A stretch of 34,654 bases of DNA from JBEKYD01 sp049509915 (GTDB taxonomy: Bacteria; Acidobacteriota; Terriglobia; Bryobacterales; Bryobacteraceae). This document shows, in pieces, positions 23,864-32,386 of the stretch (position 1 is the first letter of the stretch; each line of letters opens with the position of its first letter). The notes beneath the pieces are model-generated. The model was not told the DNA's origin. It searched no databases and saw nothing but the letters and a program-made list of their open reading frames with translations. The position numbers were made by a program, and so were the translations under genes. The stretch spans positions 1 through 34,654 of the forward strand of contig JBEKZL010000040.1 in NCBI GenBank assembly GCA_049509915.1. The letters are read 5' to 3'.

Positions 23864-24862
23864 ATGGATCCGCTCACACACACGGCTACGGGATTGCTTC
23901 TGAGCCGTGCCGGATTGAACCGCTGGACGCCGGGCGCGGCCGCGATGCTGATGTTGGCCGCTAATGCGCCTGACATCGATATCGTCGCCGCCGCCGGTGG
24001 CTCCCTCAATTACCTCCATTATCATCGCCACCTGACCCACTCGCTGGTGGCCATGCCGGCGATGGCGCTGCTGCCCGTCCTGGTGGTGCGGCTGATCGGC
24101 CGCAAGCCGGTCAACTGGCTGGGGGCGTGGTGTGCAAGCCTGATCGCCGTGGCCTCGCACCTGCTCCTGGATTGGACCAACAGTTACGGCGTCCGCCTGC
24201 TGCTGCCCTTTTCGCCTCGCTGGTTGCACCTGGATTGGACTAATGTGATCGATCTGTGGATCTGGACGGGGCTCGGGCTCTGCCTGTTGGGACCTTTTCT
24301 GGCACGGCTGGTGGGTTCGGAAATCGCCTCCGGAGCGCCCTCCAACCGGCGGCACGGCCGTGCCGCGGCATGGACCGCGCTGGCCTTTCTACTGGCTTAC
24401 GAAGGTGCGCGGGCTACCTTCCATACCCGCGCCGTTGCCATCTTCGATTCGCGCCTCTATCGCCAGTCGGCGCCGCTACGGACCTCCGCCTTCCCTGATG
24501 CCGCCAATCCCTTGCGCTGGCGTGGCGTCATCGAAACGGCCGACTTCGATGCAGCTGCCGACCTCGATCTGGCCGCCGAGTTCGATCCCTCCCGTGCCGC
24601 GATTTTCCTCAAGCCTGAGCCCGATCCGGCTATCGATGCCGTGCGGCAATCGGGCATCTTCCGCCAGTTCCTGGCATTCGCAGAGATTCCCTTGTGGCGC
24701 GTCTCGCCCGCGCCCGACGTCGACGGCGGCAAGTTGGTCGAGGTCTTCGACTTGCGATTCGGCACCCCCCTGGCGCCTGGCCCGATGGCTTCAACCACTG
24801 TGGACGGGCAGCAACACCTCGTCCACGCCAATTTCCAATGGGGCCTGCCCCGGCCGCGCTAA
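23864..24862 (+). CDS. YdjM-like membrane-bound metal-dependent hydrolase
   Basis: A 332-aa protein of the YdjM/DUF457 family of inner-membrane hydrolase-like proteins. The metal-ligand motifs are DPLTHTATG at the start, APDIDIV near residue 38, HRHLTHS near residue 55 and HLLLDWTNSYG near residue 105. About 4-5 membrane helices follow these. The C-terminal about 120 residues are soluble and contain no recognised domain. The substrate is unknown. Start: ATG at 23864 with no strong Shine-Dalgarno but the family N-terminus begins there. Confidence 0.85.
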   Translation: MDPLTHTATGLLLSRAGLNRWTPGAAAMLMLAANAPDIDIVAAAGGSLNYLHYHRHLTHSLVAMPAMALLPVLVVRLIGRKPVNWLGAWCASLIAVASHLLLDWTNSYGVRLLLPFSPRWLHLDWTNVIDLWIWTGLGLCLLGPFLARLVGSEIASGAPSNRRHGRAAAWTALAFLLAYEGARATFHTRAVAIFDSRLYRQSAPLRTSAFPDAANPLRWRGVIETADFDAAADLDLAAEFDPSRAAIFLKPEPDPAIDAVRQSGIFRQFLAFAEIPLWRVSPAPDVDGGKLVEVFDLRFGTPLAPGPMASTTVDGQQHLVHANFQWGLPRPR

Positions 24863-24920
24863 TGTGGCAGAAGTTGTTGGCCATCGACCGTCGGCGGGTG
24901 ACTACCTCGGCGTGCCGCGA

Positions 24921-24940
24921 GCGCGGGTCGGCGACCGCGC
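24921..24940. repeat. Short near-palindrome in the gap before the HPt gene
   Basis: GCGCGGGTCG directly followed by GCGACCGCGC forms a near-perfect hairpin, with one unpaired G. It is too GC-rich and has no T run, so it is not a clear terminator, and the GACCGCG core resembles the palindrome near 20050. Confidence 0.4.
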
Positions 24941-25013
24941 TAAGGCCCCCGCGTTCCGAGACTCGGCGGTTTCACTCATTGCCTGGCTCCCGTTCCTCCC
25001 TCACACTGAGAAT

Positions 25014-25364
25014 ATGCGGGTTCTCGGCAATGCGGTCCTTGACATGACGCAGCTTAAGGAAATCACTATGGATGATGAGGAACTAATGCGCGAGATCCTC
25101 GGCGTACTCCTAGACGATACCGGGACTCAGTTGCTGCGCTTGGATGCGGCCATACAAGCCGGCGACATGCCTGCCTGCCGGCGCCTGGCCCATTATTCCA
25201 AGGGTGCCTGCGCCAACGTCGGGGCCGGACGCGCGGCAGCCGTCTGCCAGCGCCTCGAACAGCAGGCAACCGACGGTGAAATTGCGGCCTGCAGCCAGTC
25301 TCTGGCGGCCCTGCGCGGCGAATTGGACGCCCTGCGACAGGAGGTCGCCGCTTTCGAAGGGTGA
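25014..25364 (+). CDS. Stand-alone HPt phosphotransfer protein
   Basis: A 116-aa single-domain HPt protein: a four-helix bundle with the phospho-histidine H60 in LAHYSKGACANVGAG (consensus H-x-L-K-G-x-x-x-x-x-G). In a phosphorelay such proteins carry phosphate between response-regulator domains. No histidine kinase or receiver gene is in the window, so its partners are unknown. The frame before 25014 is open but only because of overlap with the YdjM-like gene region; the ATG at 25014 gives the canonical HPt length. Confidence 0.85.
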   Translation: MRVLGNAVLDMTQLKEITMDDEELMREILGVLLDDTGTQLLRLDAAIQAGDMPACRRLAHYSKGACANVGAGRAAAVCQRLEQQATDGEIAACSQSLAALRGELDALRQEVAAFEG

Positions 25365-25392
25365 AGCGCCGGCCTAGCCGCGGCCAAAGCGC

Positions 25393-25752
25393 TTATCGCG
25401 AGCGTCGCTTCAGCAGCAACTTGAGCGCATCCGCGCACAGGACGGCCGCGTGCTTCGATTCGGCCTCCAAACCTCCCAGCGCAAGCTCCACCAAAGAGCT
25501 GTCAAAGGCCGCCAGTTGCTCCGCGGTCTTGCCCAAAATCCACTCGGTGAGCGCCGACCCGGCCGCGATCGAAGCCGTACAACCCTTTACTTTGTAGCAG
25601 GCCTCTTCGGCCCTCCCGTCTTCAAATCGCACCGAGAGCCGCAGGATGTCCCCGCAGGCCGGATTGCCGGCTTCCACCGTGAGGGCCGGCGCCGGAAGTT
25701 CGCCCACGTTGCGCGGGTTCCGAAAATGATCCAGCAGAAGGTCGGAGTACAT
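25393..25752 (-). CDS. IscU/SufU-like Fe-S cluster scaffold protein
   Basis: A 119-aa protein of the NifU-N/IscU/SufU family. All ligand positions are present: C33 and D35 in GNPACGDIL, C58 in KGCTASIAAGSALTE, and C106 in HAAVLCADALK. It likely assembles Fe-S clusters, delivered by a cysteine desulfurase that is not in the window. Convergent to the HPt gene, with 28 bases between the stops. No Shine-Dalgarno is obvious at ATG 25752. SufU versus IscU cannot be decided from the sequence. Confidence 0.88.
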   Translation of the reverse strand: MYSDLLLDHFRNPRNVGELPAPALTVEAGNPACGDILRLSVRFEDGRAEEACYKVKGCTASIAAGSALTEWILGKTAEQLAAFDSSLVELALGGLEAESKHAAVLCADALKLLLKRRSR

Positions 25753-25815
25753 GCCGCTCTGCTGCCATCATGACACGGCTTTCGACGGCTCCGCCCCGGG
25801 GCGGGAACGAGCGCC

Positions 25816-25983
25816 CTAACGGCGGCCATCATCCCGCTCTTTCACCAGGCGCATCAACAGGCGCAGACGGCGTTCGAAGCTGGGGTCGGACTCGCGCGTA
25901 TATAGCAGGAGTTTTCTGGCACGGCGAATGCGTGTTTCCAGCCCGCTGACTCCCCACCCATCGAGGGCCCGCGCCGTAGTCAT
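25816..25983 (-). CDS. Small protein (55 aa), too short for standard gene calls
   Basis: Encodes MTTARALDGWGVSGLETRIRR... ending in a KERDDGRR tail; highly basic. The ATG overlaps the stop of the upstream small ORF as ATGA, which supports both being genes. An in-frame ATG two codons earlier (25989) is preceded by GGGGG but too close. No domain recognised; the helical, Arg-rich sequence could bind nucleic acid or another protein. Confidence 0.5.
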   Translation of the reverse strand: MTTARALDGWGVSGLETRIRRARKLLLYTRESDPSFERRLRLLMRLVKERDDGRR

Positions 25984-26252
25984 GCACATACCCCCAAGTC
26001 ACGCACGCGCCGTCGCGTGCGAAAGCCGGTGTGCGCCGCCCGGCGCGCGCCTACCGGCCGGAGAAGCCCCCGATCCAGGCTGATCGCCACCCTCCGGTCG
26101 CTCCATCCGTTGACTTCGTCCGGGAAGATCCACCAACCCACGTTCGGGACGAAGGCAATCCACTGGTGCGCGTGCATCTCGCTGCGGTACAATCGGGCGC
26201 CGTCCGGCCGGCCAGCGGCGCGCTTGCGTTTCGGAACGGGAATTAAAGGCAT
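25980..26252 (-). CDS. Small hypothetical protein (90 aa)
   Basis: The middle MHAHQWIAFVPNVGWWIFPDEVNGWSDRRVA looks like a genuine folded protein, with a Trp-rich core that recurs in my memory of acidobacterial hypothetical proteins. The N-terminal 25 residues (MPLIPVPKRKRAAGRPDG) are basic and could be a non-genuine extension; the ATG at 26177 (65 aa) is an alternative. The stop overlaps the next ATG as ATGA. No function inferred. Confidence 0.45.
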   Translation of the reverse strand: MPLIPVPKRKRAAGRPDGARLYRSEMHAHQWIAFVPNVGWWIFPDEVNGWSDRRVAISLDRGLLRPVGARRAAHTGFRTRRRVRDLGVCA

Positions 26253-26300
26253 CCGAATGAAAAAGTGCCGCCGCGCCGGCGTTATTCTCGTCAAACAAGT

Positions 26301-26313
26301 GGGGACTGGCACC
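26301..26313. repeat. 13-mer intergenic motif related to the hairpin at 23821
   Basis: GGGGACTGGCACC at this position and GGGGACAGGCCCC (reverse strand of 23821-23833) differ at two of 13 bases. Both are intergenic. Motifs of this form are typical of REP-type elements. The rest of the 26253-26478 gap, upstream of the 90-aa ORF and downstream of clpC, contains no supported gene or clear terminator. Confidence 0.4.
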
Positions 26314-26478
26314 GTATCGGGTTCTCACCGGAGGCAGCCATCCCCAAGGTCGAAAAATAGATACTGCCTCTGGCGCACTGGCGTGGGGGGACCATCGTTC
26401 TTCGCGGCCTGCCCCGCAATGCGGCTTGCCGCGATACGAGTAGCCGTTTCCGCCCGCGTTTTCACGCCGAACGGGCGC

Positions 26479-28956
26479 TTAGAAAGTGTAGAGCAGTGTA
26501 CCCGGCACCGGTTCGGCGGGAGCCCCGGCCGTCACGGCCGCATCCCCTTCACCCGACACCTGCCGGTAATAGATCCCGGTTTCGCCCAGATAAACTTCCA
26601 ATTCGGACGGGCGCGGCAGCGAACCCTGAATCAGGGATTCCGACAGCGGGTCCTCGATATACTTCTGCAGGGCGCGACGGAGCGGGCGCGCGCCGTAGCT
26701 GCGGTCCGCGCAGGTCTTCTCCAGAATGTACTTGGCGGCGTCGGCCGACAGGCGAATCTTAACCTGCTTGGCCACCAGGTTCACGTTGACCTGGCCGACC
26801 AGCAGTTCCATGATCTGGATCAGGTCGTCGTCGGTCAGCGAGCTGAACAGAATCACTTCGTCCAGCCGGTTCAGGAACTCCGGATTGAAGGCCTTCTTCA
26901 CTTCGGCCCGCACCATGTCTTCGACCTTGGAGGGGATGCCTTCTCCGGCCGGAGCCGAAAAGCCCAGGTGCCCGCGTTTTTCGAGGAAACGCGCACCCAG
27001 GTTCGAGGTCATGATAATGATGGTGTTCTTGAAGTCCACCTGGTTGCCCAGACCATCGGTCAACTGGCCGTCTTCAAACACCTGCAGCAGGATGTTGTAA
27101 ATGTCCGGGTGCGCCTTTTCGATTTCATCCAGCAGGATGATCGAATAGGGGTTGCGCTTCACGCGCTCGGTCAATTGGCCGCCCTCTTCGTAGCCCACGT
27201 ATCCCGGAGGTGAGCCGATCAGCTTCGAAACCGAGTGCTTTTCCATGTACTCGGACATGTCGAAGCGCACCAGGCTCTTTTCACTGCCGAAAAGGAAGCT
27301 GGCCAGGGCGCGCGCCACCTCGGTCTTGCCCACGCCGGTCGGACCCAGGAACAGGAACGAGCCGGCCGGCCGGTTGCCCGCCTTCAATCCGGCGCGCGAC
27401 CGGCGAATGGCGCGGGCCAGCGCGGAAATGGCTTTTCCCTGGCTGATGACGCGCTTGTGCAGCTCCTCTTCAATGCGCAGCAGCTTGGTGATTTCTTCTT
27501 CCTTGATCGAGGTCATGGGCACGCCGGTCCAGCGCGCCACCACGTCTTCGATGTCGTCCTTGGTCACGCACCCGGTAGAGGAGTCGTCGAGGTTGTATTT
27601 CTCGCGGAGCTGGCGCATGTTCTCGCGCTCTTTACGCTCCTCGTCGGAGTAGAACCGAGCCTTCTCGAATTCGTGGTTGGCGATGGCGTTTTCCATCCGG
27701 TGGACGATGAACTTGATGCGCTTCTGGATATCGGCCAGCTCGGCCGGCAGCGTGGTCTGCCGCAGCTTTACCCGCGCTCCGGCTTCATCGATCAGGTCGA
27801 TCGCCTTGTCGGGCAGAAAACGGTCCGGAATGTACCGGCTGGAAGTGTAAACCGCGGTTTCGATGGCTTCATCCGTGTATGCCACGGCGTGGAACTTCTC
27901 GTAGCGGTCCTTGATGCCGAACAGAATTTTCACCGCGTCGATCTCCGACGGCGGCGGCACCTTCACCGCCTGGAAACGCCGCTCCAGCGACCGGTCTTTT
28001 TCAATCGACTTGCGGAATTCGGCCGGGGTGGTGGCGCCGATGCACTGGATTTCCCCGCGTGAAAGCGCCGGCTTCAGAATGTTGGCCGCATCGAGCGACC
28101 CTTCCGCCGATCCCGCGCCCACCAGCGTATGCAGCTCGTCGATGAAGATAATGGCGTTCTGATTCTCCATCAGCTCCTTCATGATGGTCTTGAGCCGCTC
28201 TTCGAACTGCCCGCGATACTTGGTACCGGCCACGATCAGCGACAGGTCGAGCGCCAGAATCCGCTTATCGGCCAGGAAAGAAGGTACGTCGCCCTCGGCG
28301 ATGCGTTGCGCCAGGCCCTCCACGATGGCGGTCTTGCCTACCCCCGGCTCGCCGATCAGCACCGGGTTATTCTTGGTGCGGCGGCAGAGGATCTGGACTA
28401 CGCGTTCGAGCTCGTAATCGCGCCCGATCAGCGGATCCAGCGTGCTGTCCATGGCCGCCTGGGTAAGGTCGCGGCTGAACTCTGCCAGCAGGGAGCTTTC
28501 CTTGGGGCGCGCGGAGGCCACTTTTTCGCTCTGCGAACGGGCCAGTTCCTCGCGGATGGTGGAAAGGCGCAGGCCGCGCTCGTGCAGGATCTCCGCGGCG
28601 AAGCACTTCTCTTCCCGTAACAGCCCCAGCAACAGGTGCTCGGTGCCAATATGCTTGTGGTTCAGACGCTCGGCTTCCTCCGCGCCGTACGCCAGCACGC
28701 GTTTGCATTCGTGGCTCAAAGGCAGATCCACCGAGGTGGAAACCTTCTCCCGAATGGTGGTATGGCCCTCGATCTGCTTCCGGATGGATTCCACCGCGGC
28801 GTGGGAACGGAGAAACCGGTTGGCCAGCGCCTTGTCCTCACGCAGCAAACCCAACAACAGGTGTTCGGTTTCGATATAGGGACTGCCAAACTGGCTGGCT
28901 TCATAGCGGGCGAAGAAGATCACTCGCCGCGCCTTCTCCGTGTATCGCTCAAACAT
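26479..28956 (-). CDS. clpC: ClpC-type AAA+ chaperone of the Clp protease
   Basis: An 825-aa Hsp100 protein. Residues 1-145 are two Clp-N repeats (FERYTEKARRVIFFARYEA; LNHKHIGTEHLLLGLLRE). D1 has Walker A GEPGVGKTA at about 202-210. Residues about 419-446 contain a UVR motif (ENAIANHEFEKARFYSDEE), the mark of ClpC as opposed to ClpB. D2 has Walker A GPTGVGKTEV near 537, and a ClpP-docking L-G-F tripeptide near 663. It unfolds substrates for ClpP in the cytoplasm. It lies 23 bases after lolD on the same strand, so the two are probably cotranscribed. Confidence 0.96.
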   Translation of the reverse strand: MFERYTEKARRVIFFARYEASQFGSPYIETEHLLLGLLREDKALANRFLRSHAAVESIRKQIEGHTTIREKVSTSVDLPLSHECKRVLAYGAEEAERLNHKHIGTEHLLLGLLREEKCFAAEILHERGLRLSTIREELARSQSEKVASARPKESSLLAEFSRDLTQAAMDSTLDPLIGRDYELERVVQILCRRTKNNPVLIGEPGVGKTAIVEGLAQRIAEGDVPSFLADKRILALDLSLIVAGTKYRGQFEERLKTIMKELMENQNAIIFIDELHTLVGAGSAEGSLDAANILKPALSRGEIQCIGATTPAEFRKSIEKDRSLERRFQAVKVPPPSEIDAVKILFGIKDRYEKFHAVAYTDEAIETAVYTSSRYIPDRFLPDKAIDLIDEAGARVKLRQTTLPAELADIQKRIKFIVHRMENAIANHEFEKARFYSDEERKERENMRQLREKYNLDDSSTGCVTKDDIEDVVARWTGVPMTSIKEEEITKLLRIEEELHKRVISQGKAISALARAIRRSRAGLKAGNRPAGSFLFLGPTGVGKTEVARALASFLFGSEKSLVRFDMSEYMEKHSVSKLIGSPPGYVGYEEGGQLTERVKRNPYSIILLDEIEKAHPDIYNILLQVFEDGQLTDGLGNQVDFKNTIIIMTSNLGARFLEKRGHLGFSAPAGEGIPSKVEDMVRAEVKKAFNPEFLNRLDEVILFSSLTDDDLIQIMELLVGQVNVNLVAKQVKIRLSADAAKYILEKTCADRSYGARPLRRALQKYIEDPLSESLIQGSLPRPSELEVYLGETGIYYRQVSGEGDAAVTAGAPAEPVPGTLLYTF

Positions 28957-28979
28957 AGATTTGTGACGCCCCCTAATCT

Positions 28980-29702
28980 CTAAAGATACTCCGGCACGCC
29001 TCTAGGTTGCGAACCGTTTGCGCGGTCCGGGACCAGTACTCCGTTTTCCAGGCTCAAAAGTCGGCTGCACCGCCGGGCAAACCCGAGATTGTGCGTGACG
29101 AAGATCGAGGTGAGATGGTGAGAGCGATGCAGATCTTCCAATAGCTCGAAAATCATCTCGCCGGTCCGAAAGTCGAGATTGCCGGTGGGCTCGTCTGCCA
29201 GCAGCACGGAGGGTTTACCCACCAAGGCACGAGCCAGCACCACGCGCTGTTGCTCGCCTCCCGATAATTCCCCGGCGCGGTGAGACGCCCGCGCGCCCAG
29301 CCCAACCTCATCCAACCTCGCCAGCGATTGGCTTCGGGCTAACTCCCGCGGCATACCTCGAATCAGCAGGGGCATCATTACGTTCTCAACCGCCGAAAAC
29401 TCCGGCAGGAGATAGTGAATCTGCCACACAAATCCAATTTCTCGGTTTCGAAAATCCGCCCGGCCAGCTTCAGCGAGTCCCGATATCTCTCTTCCTCCGT
29501 AGTATATCGTACCGCTCGAAGGGCTGTCCAGACCGCCCAGCAGATGCAACAGCGTGCTCTTCCCCGCTCCCGATTCCCCCACCAATGCCAGCATCTCCCC
29601 GCGCTCCACCTCCAGGTTCAGCCCGGAAAAAATCGTCAGCAGGCTATCGCCCGACCGGTACGACTTTTCCAGGTTCGAGACACGGATGTAGGCTTCTCCC
29701 AT
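28980..29702 (-). CDS. lolD: LolD-like ABC transporter ATPase
   Basis: A 240-aa ATPase of the LolD/MacB class. Walker A is GESGAGKST, the Q-loop area is WQIHYLLPEFSAVENVMMPL, the signature is LSGGEQQR, Walker B with the LolD-type extension is VLLADEPTGNLD, and the H-switch is in FVTHNLGFARR. LolD powers lipoprotein release by LolCE. No lolC/lolE gene lies here; the downstream gene is clpC. The ATG at 29702 is chosen because family sequence begins there; a start at 29723 adds seven residues. Confidence 0.88.
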   Translation of the reverse strand: MGEAYIRVSNLEKSYRSGDSLLTIFSGLNLEVERGEMLALVGESGAGKSTLLHLLGGLDSPSSGTIYYGGREISGLAEAGRADFRNREIGFVWQIHYLLPEFSAVENVMMPLLIRGMPRELARSQSLARLDEVGLGARASHRAGELSGGEQQRVVLARALVGKPSVLLADEPTGNLDFRTGEMIFELLEDLHRSHHLTSIFVTHNLGFARRCSRLLSLENGVLVPDRANGSQPRGVPEYL

Positions 29703-29732
29703 CTGACCGTTACGATAGCGCAAAACAGCTCG

Positions 29733-29809
29733 CAGCGATCAGCGCTCAGCTCTTAGCCAAACCCGCCGCATCGTGGTCGCGAAAGCTGGTAGCTGACCGC
29801 TGATCGCTG
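29733..29809. repeat. 19-bp inverted repeat between lolD and ribBA
   Basis: CAGCGATCAGCGCTCAGCT (29733-29751) and the reverse complement of AGCTGACCGCTGATCGCTG (29791-29809) match at 18 of 19 bases, with a 39-base loop. It lies in the divergent promoter region, 10 bp before the ribBA ATG. It is not a consensus FMN riboswitch, which is much longer and has conserved joining regions. It could be an attenuator or a repeat element. Confidence 0.8.
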
Positions 29810-29818
29810 AAAGCTACA

Positions 29819-30958
29819 ATGAAACCGATGCCTTTTGTTTCAGTGCCCGAGGCACTCGAAGAAATCCGCGGCGGGCGGATCCTGGTGGTGGTGGACGACG
29901 AAGACCGCGAAAACGAAGGCGACCTCACCATCGCCGCCGAAAAAGTAACCCCTGAAATCGTCAATTTCATGGCCACTTACGGCCGCGGCCTGATTTGTTT
30001 GCCACTTACCGCGGAGCGGTGCGATGCCCTCCGTCTGCCCCTGATGAGCGAACGCAACACCTCGAATTTCGGCACGGCCTTCTGCGAATCCATCGACGCC
30101 CGGGAAGGCGTGAGCACCGGCATCTCCGCCGCCGACCGCACCCTTACCATTCTCCAGGCCATTGCCCCCGATTGCCGTCCGGAGGATCTGGCTCGCCCCG
30201 GCCACGTCTTTCCCCTGCGCGCCCGCGAAGGCGGCGTGCTGGTGCGCGCCGGGCAAACCGAAGCCTCGGTGGATCTGGCCCGCATGGCCGGGCTCGACAG
30301 TTCCGGGGTGATCTGCGAGGTCATGAACGACGACGGCACCATGGCCCGTGTTCCCCAGCTGGAGGCGTTCTGTGGCCGCCACCATTTGAAAATGCTGTCT
30401 GTGGCCGAGTTGATCCGCTACCGGATGAAGACCGAGCACCTCCTGCGGCGTGCCGGCGAAGGCGTCCTCGATACCGAATTCGGCCCCTTCCGCGCCATCG
30501 CCTACACCAGCGAACTGAACCCCGAATACCACCTGGCGCTGGTACGCGGCGACGTCGCCGCGGCCGAAAACGTGCTGGTCCGCATGCACGCCCGCTGCCT
30601 GTATGGCGACGTCTTCGGCTCTACCGGCTGCGATTGCCAGCGCCTGGTGCGCGAGTCCCTGCGCCAAATTGCGGCCGAAAATCGCGGCGTGCTGGTATAC
30701 CTGCACGAAAGCGGCCCCGGATTCCGCCTGGCGCTGGAAAACGGCCAGCCCGCCCGCCTGGTCTCCCATAATCGCGAGTTCCGCCATTACCAGGGCGCGG
30801 AGGGCCAGCGCCTCCTGCAGCACGAACACGGCATCGGCGCCCAGATCCTCTCCGACCTCGGCCTCCACACCATCCGCCTTCTCACCAACCACCCCCGGCG
30901 CATCGTCGCGCTGGAAGGCTTTGGAATTCAAGTCGTCGAACAAGTGCCGGTGGGATAG
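29819..30958 (+). CDS. ribBA: RibBA: DHBP synthase fused to a degenerate GTP cyclohydrolase II-like domain
   Basis: A 379-aa protein of riboflavin synthesis. Residues 1-205 are an intact DHBP synthase: DDEDRENEGDL at 26-36, GRGLICLPL, DAREGVSTGISAADRT, and GHVFPLRAREGGVLVR. Residues 215-379 look like GTP cyclohydrolase II and keep the zinc cysteines C260, C271 and C273 of CLYGDVFGSTGCDC. But the catalytic Q-E-G-R-G-I-G-L loop is HESGPGF at 296-302, and the R-D-Y-G position reads H-E-H-G (335-338). The second activity is therefore doubtful. It resembles RibBX-type hybrids described in Proteobacteria. If so, another RibA must exist elsewhere. Confidence 0.93.
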   Translation: MKPMPFVSVPEALEEIRGGRILVVVDDEDRENEGDLTIAAEKVTPEIVNFMATYGRGLICLPLTAERCDALRLPLMSERNTSNFGTAFCESIDAREGVSTGISAADRTLTILQAIAPDCRPEDLARPGHVFPLRAREGGVLVRAGQTEASVDLARMAGLDSSGVICEVMNDDGTMARVPQLEAFCGRHHLKMLSVAELIRYRMKTEHLLRRAGEGVLDTEFGPFRAIAYTSELNPEYHLALVRGDVAAAENVLVRMHARCLYGDVFGSTGCDCQRLVRESLRQIAAENRGVLVYLHESGPGFRLALENGQPARLVSHNREFRHYQGAEGQRLLQHEHGIGAQILSDLGLHTIRLLTNHPRRIVALEGFGIQVVEQVPVG

Positions 30959-31045
30959 CAACGGCAGCCCGCCGATGCACAAAATTGCACAACCGTGCCC
31001 AACCAACCGGTTTGTCTGCCTGGAGAGTGGGCGCCCCGCCCGGCC

Positions 31046-32383
31046 TCAGGAGAAGTATTCCACCCCGGTGAACTCGCAGAAGTGCGCCAGCTCTGCGGTC
31101 CAGTCGCCGTAAACCAGGGCGACGTGGTGCTCCACGGCTTCCCGCATCATCGTATCAAGGAAAGCCGTGGCACTCGGTTCCGGCCTGACCGTGGCCACGC
31201 TGCCACGCACGCCATCGCCCGAAGGGATTACCTGGCCGCGGGCGACAAAAAGCCGCAGTTTGCCATCCCGCGGGCGCAGCAGTTTGGCCAGTGTGGCGGT
31301 ACCCTCCGGGAACGGAAACTCCACCGTGGCGCCGGTCGCGGTACGCATGTGCACCCGAACCAGCGCCTTTTTCGGGTCGCCCGCGAGCGTTGGCGCGGCG
31401 GCGCCGCAGTGGGCGAACTGGATGGCGCCCTCGCTCTCCAAATAAGCCGTAATGTCGAAGTTGAACGCCGGCGTCCCCGCCAGCCGGTTCAGAATGTAGG
31501 TGGTGATCAACGCCGGGAAATCGATCTCGCAGGAATTCGGAACGCCCTCTTCCGACATCATGGCGTGCGCCGCGCACGGCGTGATCTTAAGCTGATCGCG
31601 CATTTCCGGCCAGCATCGCACCGAGTAAGCGTCGAGCTTGTTCTTCCCCACCAGCTCGCGAATGCCGACGTACAGGCGAAGGTTGTCCGCCAGCGCCTGC
31701 CGGGAGATGTCCCTCGCGCCGCCGGTTTGAGAGAGGAGCCGCTCGGCAGCCGCGGCAGCCTCTACCGGGGAAGCCGCCCGCGCCGCCTCGAGTAACGCCT
31801 CCAGGTCGATCGGGACCGCCGCGGCACCCAGCGTCTTCTCGATGGCACCTTCGTCCGCCGACACATCCAGCATGCCCGGACACGGAGGCCCCATCATGCC
31901 GAACCGCGCCCTCTTCAGGCTACCGGCAACCTTCCCCGCCCTGGCGGCGCCCGCCACTTGTCGCGCCTGTCGCGGCGTGACGTGGCCCACCAGGTACACG
32001 AAACGTTTCCCGCTGCGCCGGATATTCGAGCCCGAAGCGACCAACCCGGTCACGGGCGAGGGCATCGGAATGTCCTTCTCCAGGTACGGCAGCGCCCAGA
32101 GCACCATCGGAACATCCCGCAATTCCCCGGCCAGCGTCAAGGTGATTTCTTCCCTCACCCAGGTGCAAAAGAAAAGGACTACCGCGTCGACCGCGCCCGC
32201 TCGCAGCCGGGCGGCAATCTCAATCGCGTCGGAAACCGTGCGGGGAGTCTCGGCGGCGATGACTTCGCATCCGATTCCCCGCAGCTCCTCGATGGCGTGC
32301 TGCCGCTCGGCAGCCACCGGCGGCAGGTCGTAGAAGGGGTGGACGCAGGTGACAAACCCGATCCTCAATCCATCCTCGGACAC
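31046..32383 (-). CDS. L-fucose/L-arabinose isomerase family protein
   Basis: A 445-aa protein with the FucI/AraA fold. Residues about 1-170 form the Rossmann-like N-terminal part (RIGFVTCVHPFYD, VVLFFCTWVREE, PMVLWALPY). The likely metal site is E286 (SCEID) and D310 (FNFDIT), spaced by 24 residues as in E. coli FucI, then H325 in QFAHCGAA. The actual sugar is unknown. It lies three bases after the E1 dehydrogenase stop, so the two form an operon. The gene is convergent to ribBA. Confidence 0.85.
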   Translation of the reverse strand: MSEDGLRIGFVTCVHPFYDLPPVAAERQHAIEELRGIGCEVIAAETPRTVSDAIEIAARLRAGAVDAVVLFFCTWVREEITLTLAGELRDVPMVLWALPYLEKDIPMPSPVTGLVASGSNIRRSGKRFVYLVGHVTPRQARQVAGAARAGKVAGSLKRARFGMMGPPCPGMLDVSADEGAIEKTLGAAAVPIDLEALLEAARAASPVEAAAAAERLLSQTGGARDISRQALADNLRLYVGIRELVGKNKLDAYSVRCWPEMRDQLKITPCAAHAMMSEEGVPNSCEIDFPALITTYILNRLAGTPAFNFDITAYLESEGAIQFAHCGAAAPTLAGDPKKALVRVHMRTATGATVEFPFPEGTATLAKLLRPRDGKLRLFVARGQVIPSGDGVRGSVATVRPEPSATAFLDTMMREAVEHHVALVYGDWTAELAHFCEFTGVEYFS

Positions 32384-32386
32384 GAT

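Noticed and set aside
29724..29818. FMN riboswitch upstream of ribBA
   Set aside because: Only 95 bases to the divergent lolD gene, mostly occupied by the inverted repeat; no conserved riboswitch joining segments.
29840..31006. 388-aa minus-strand frame opposite ribBA
   Set aside because: Shadow of ribBA; Gly/His/Val-rich with no motif.
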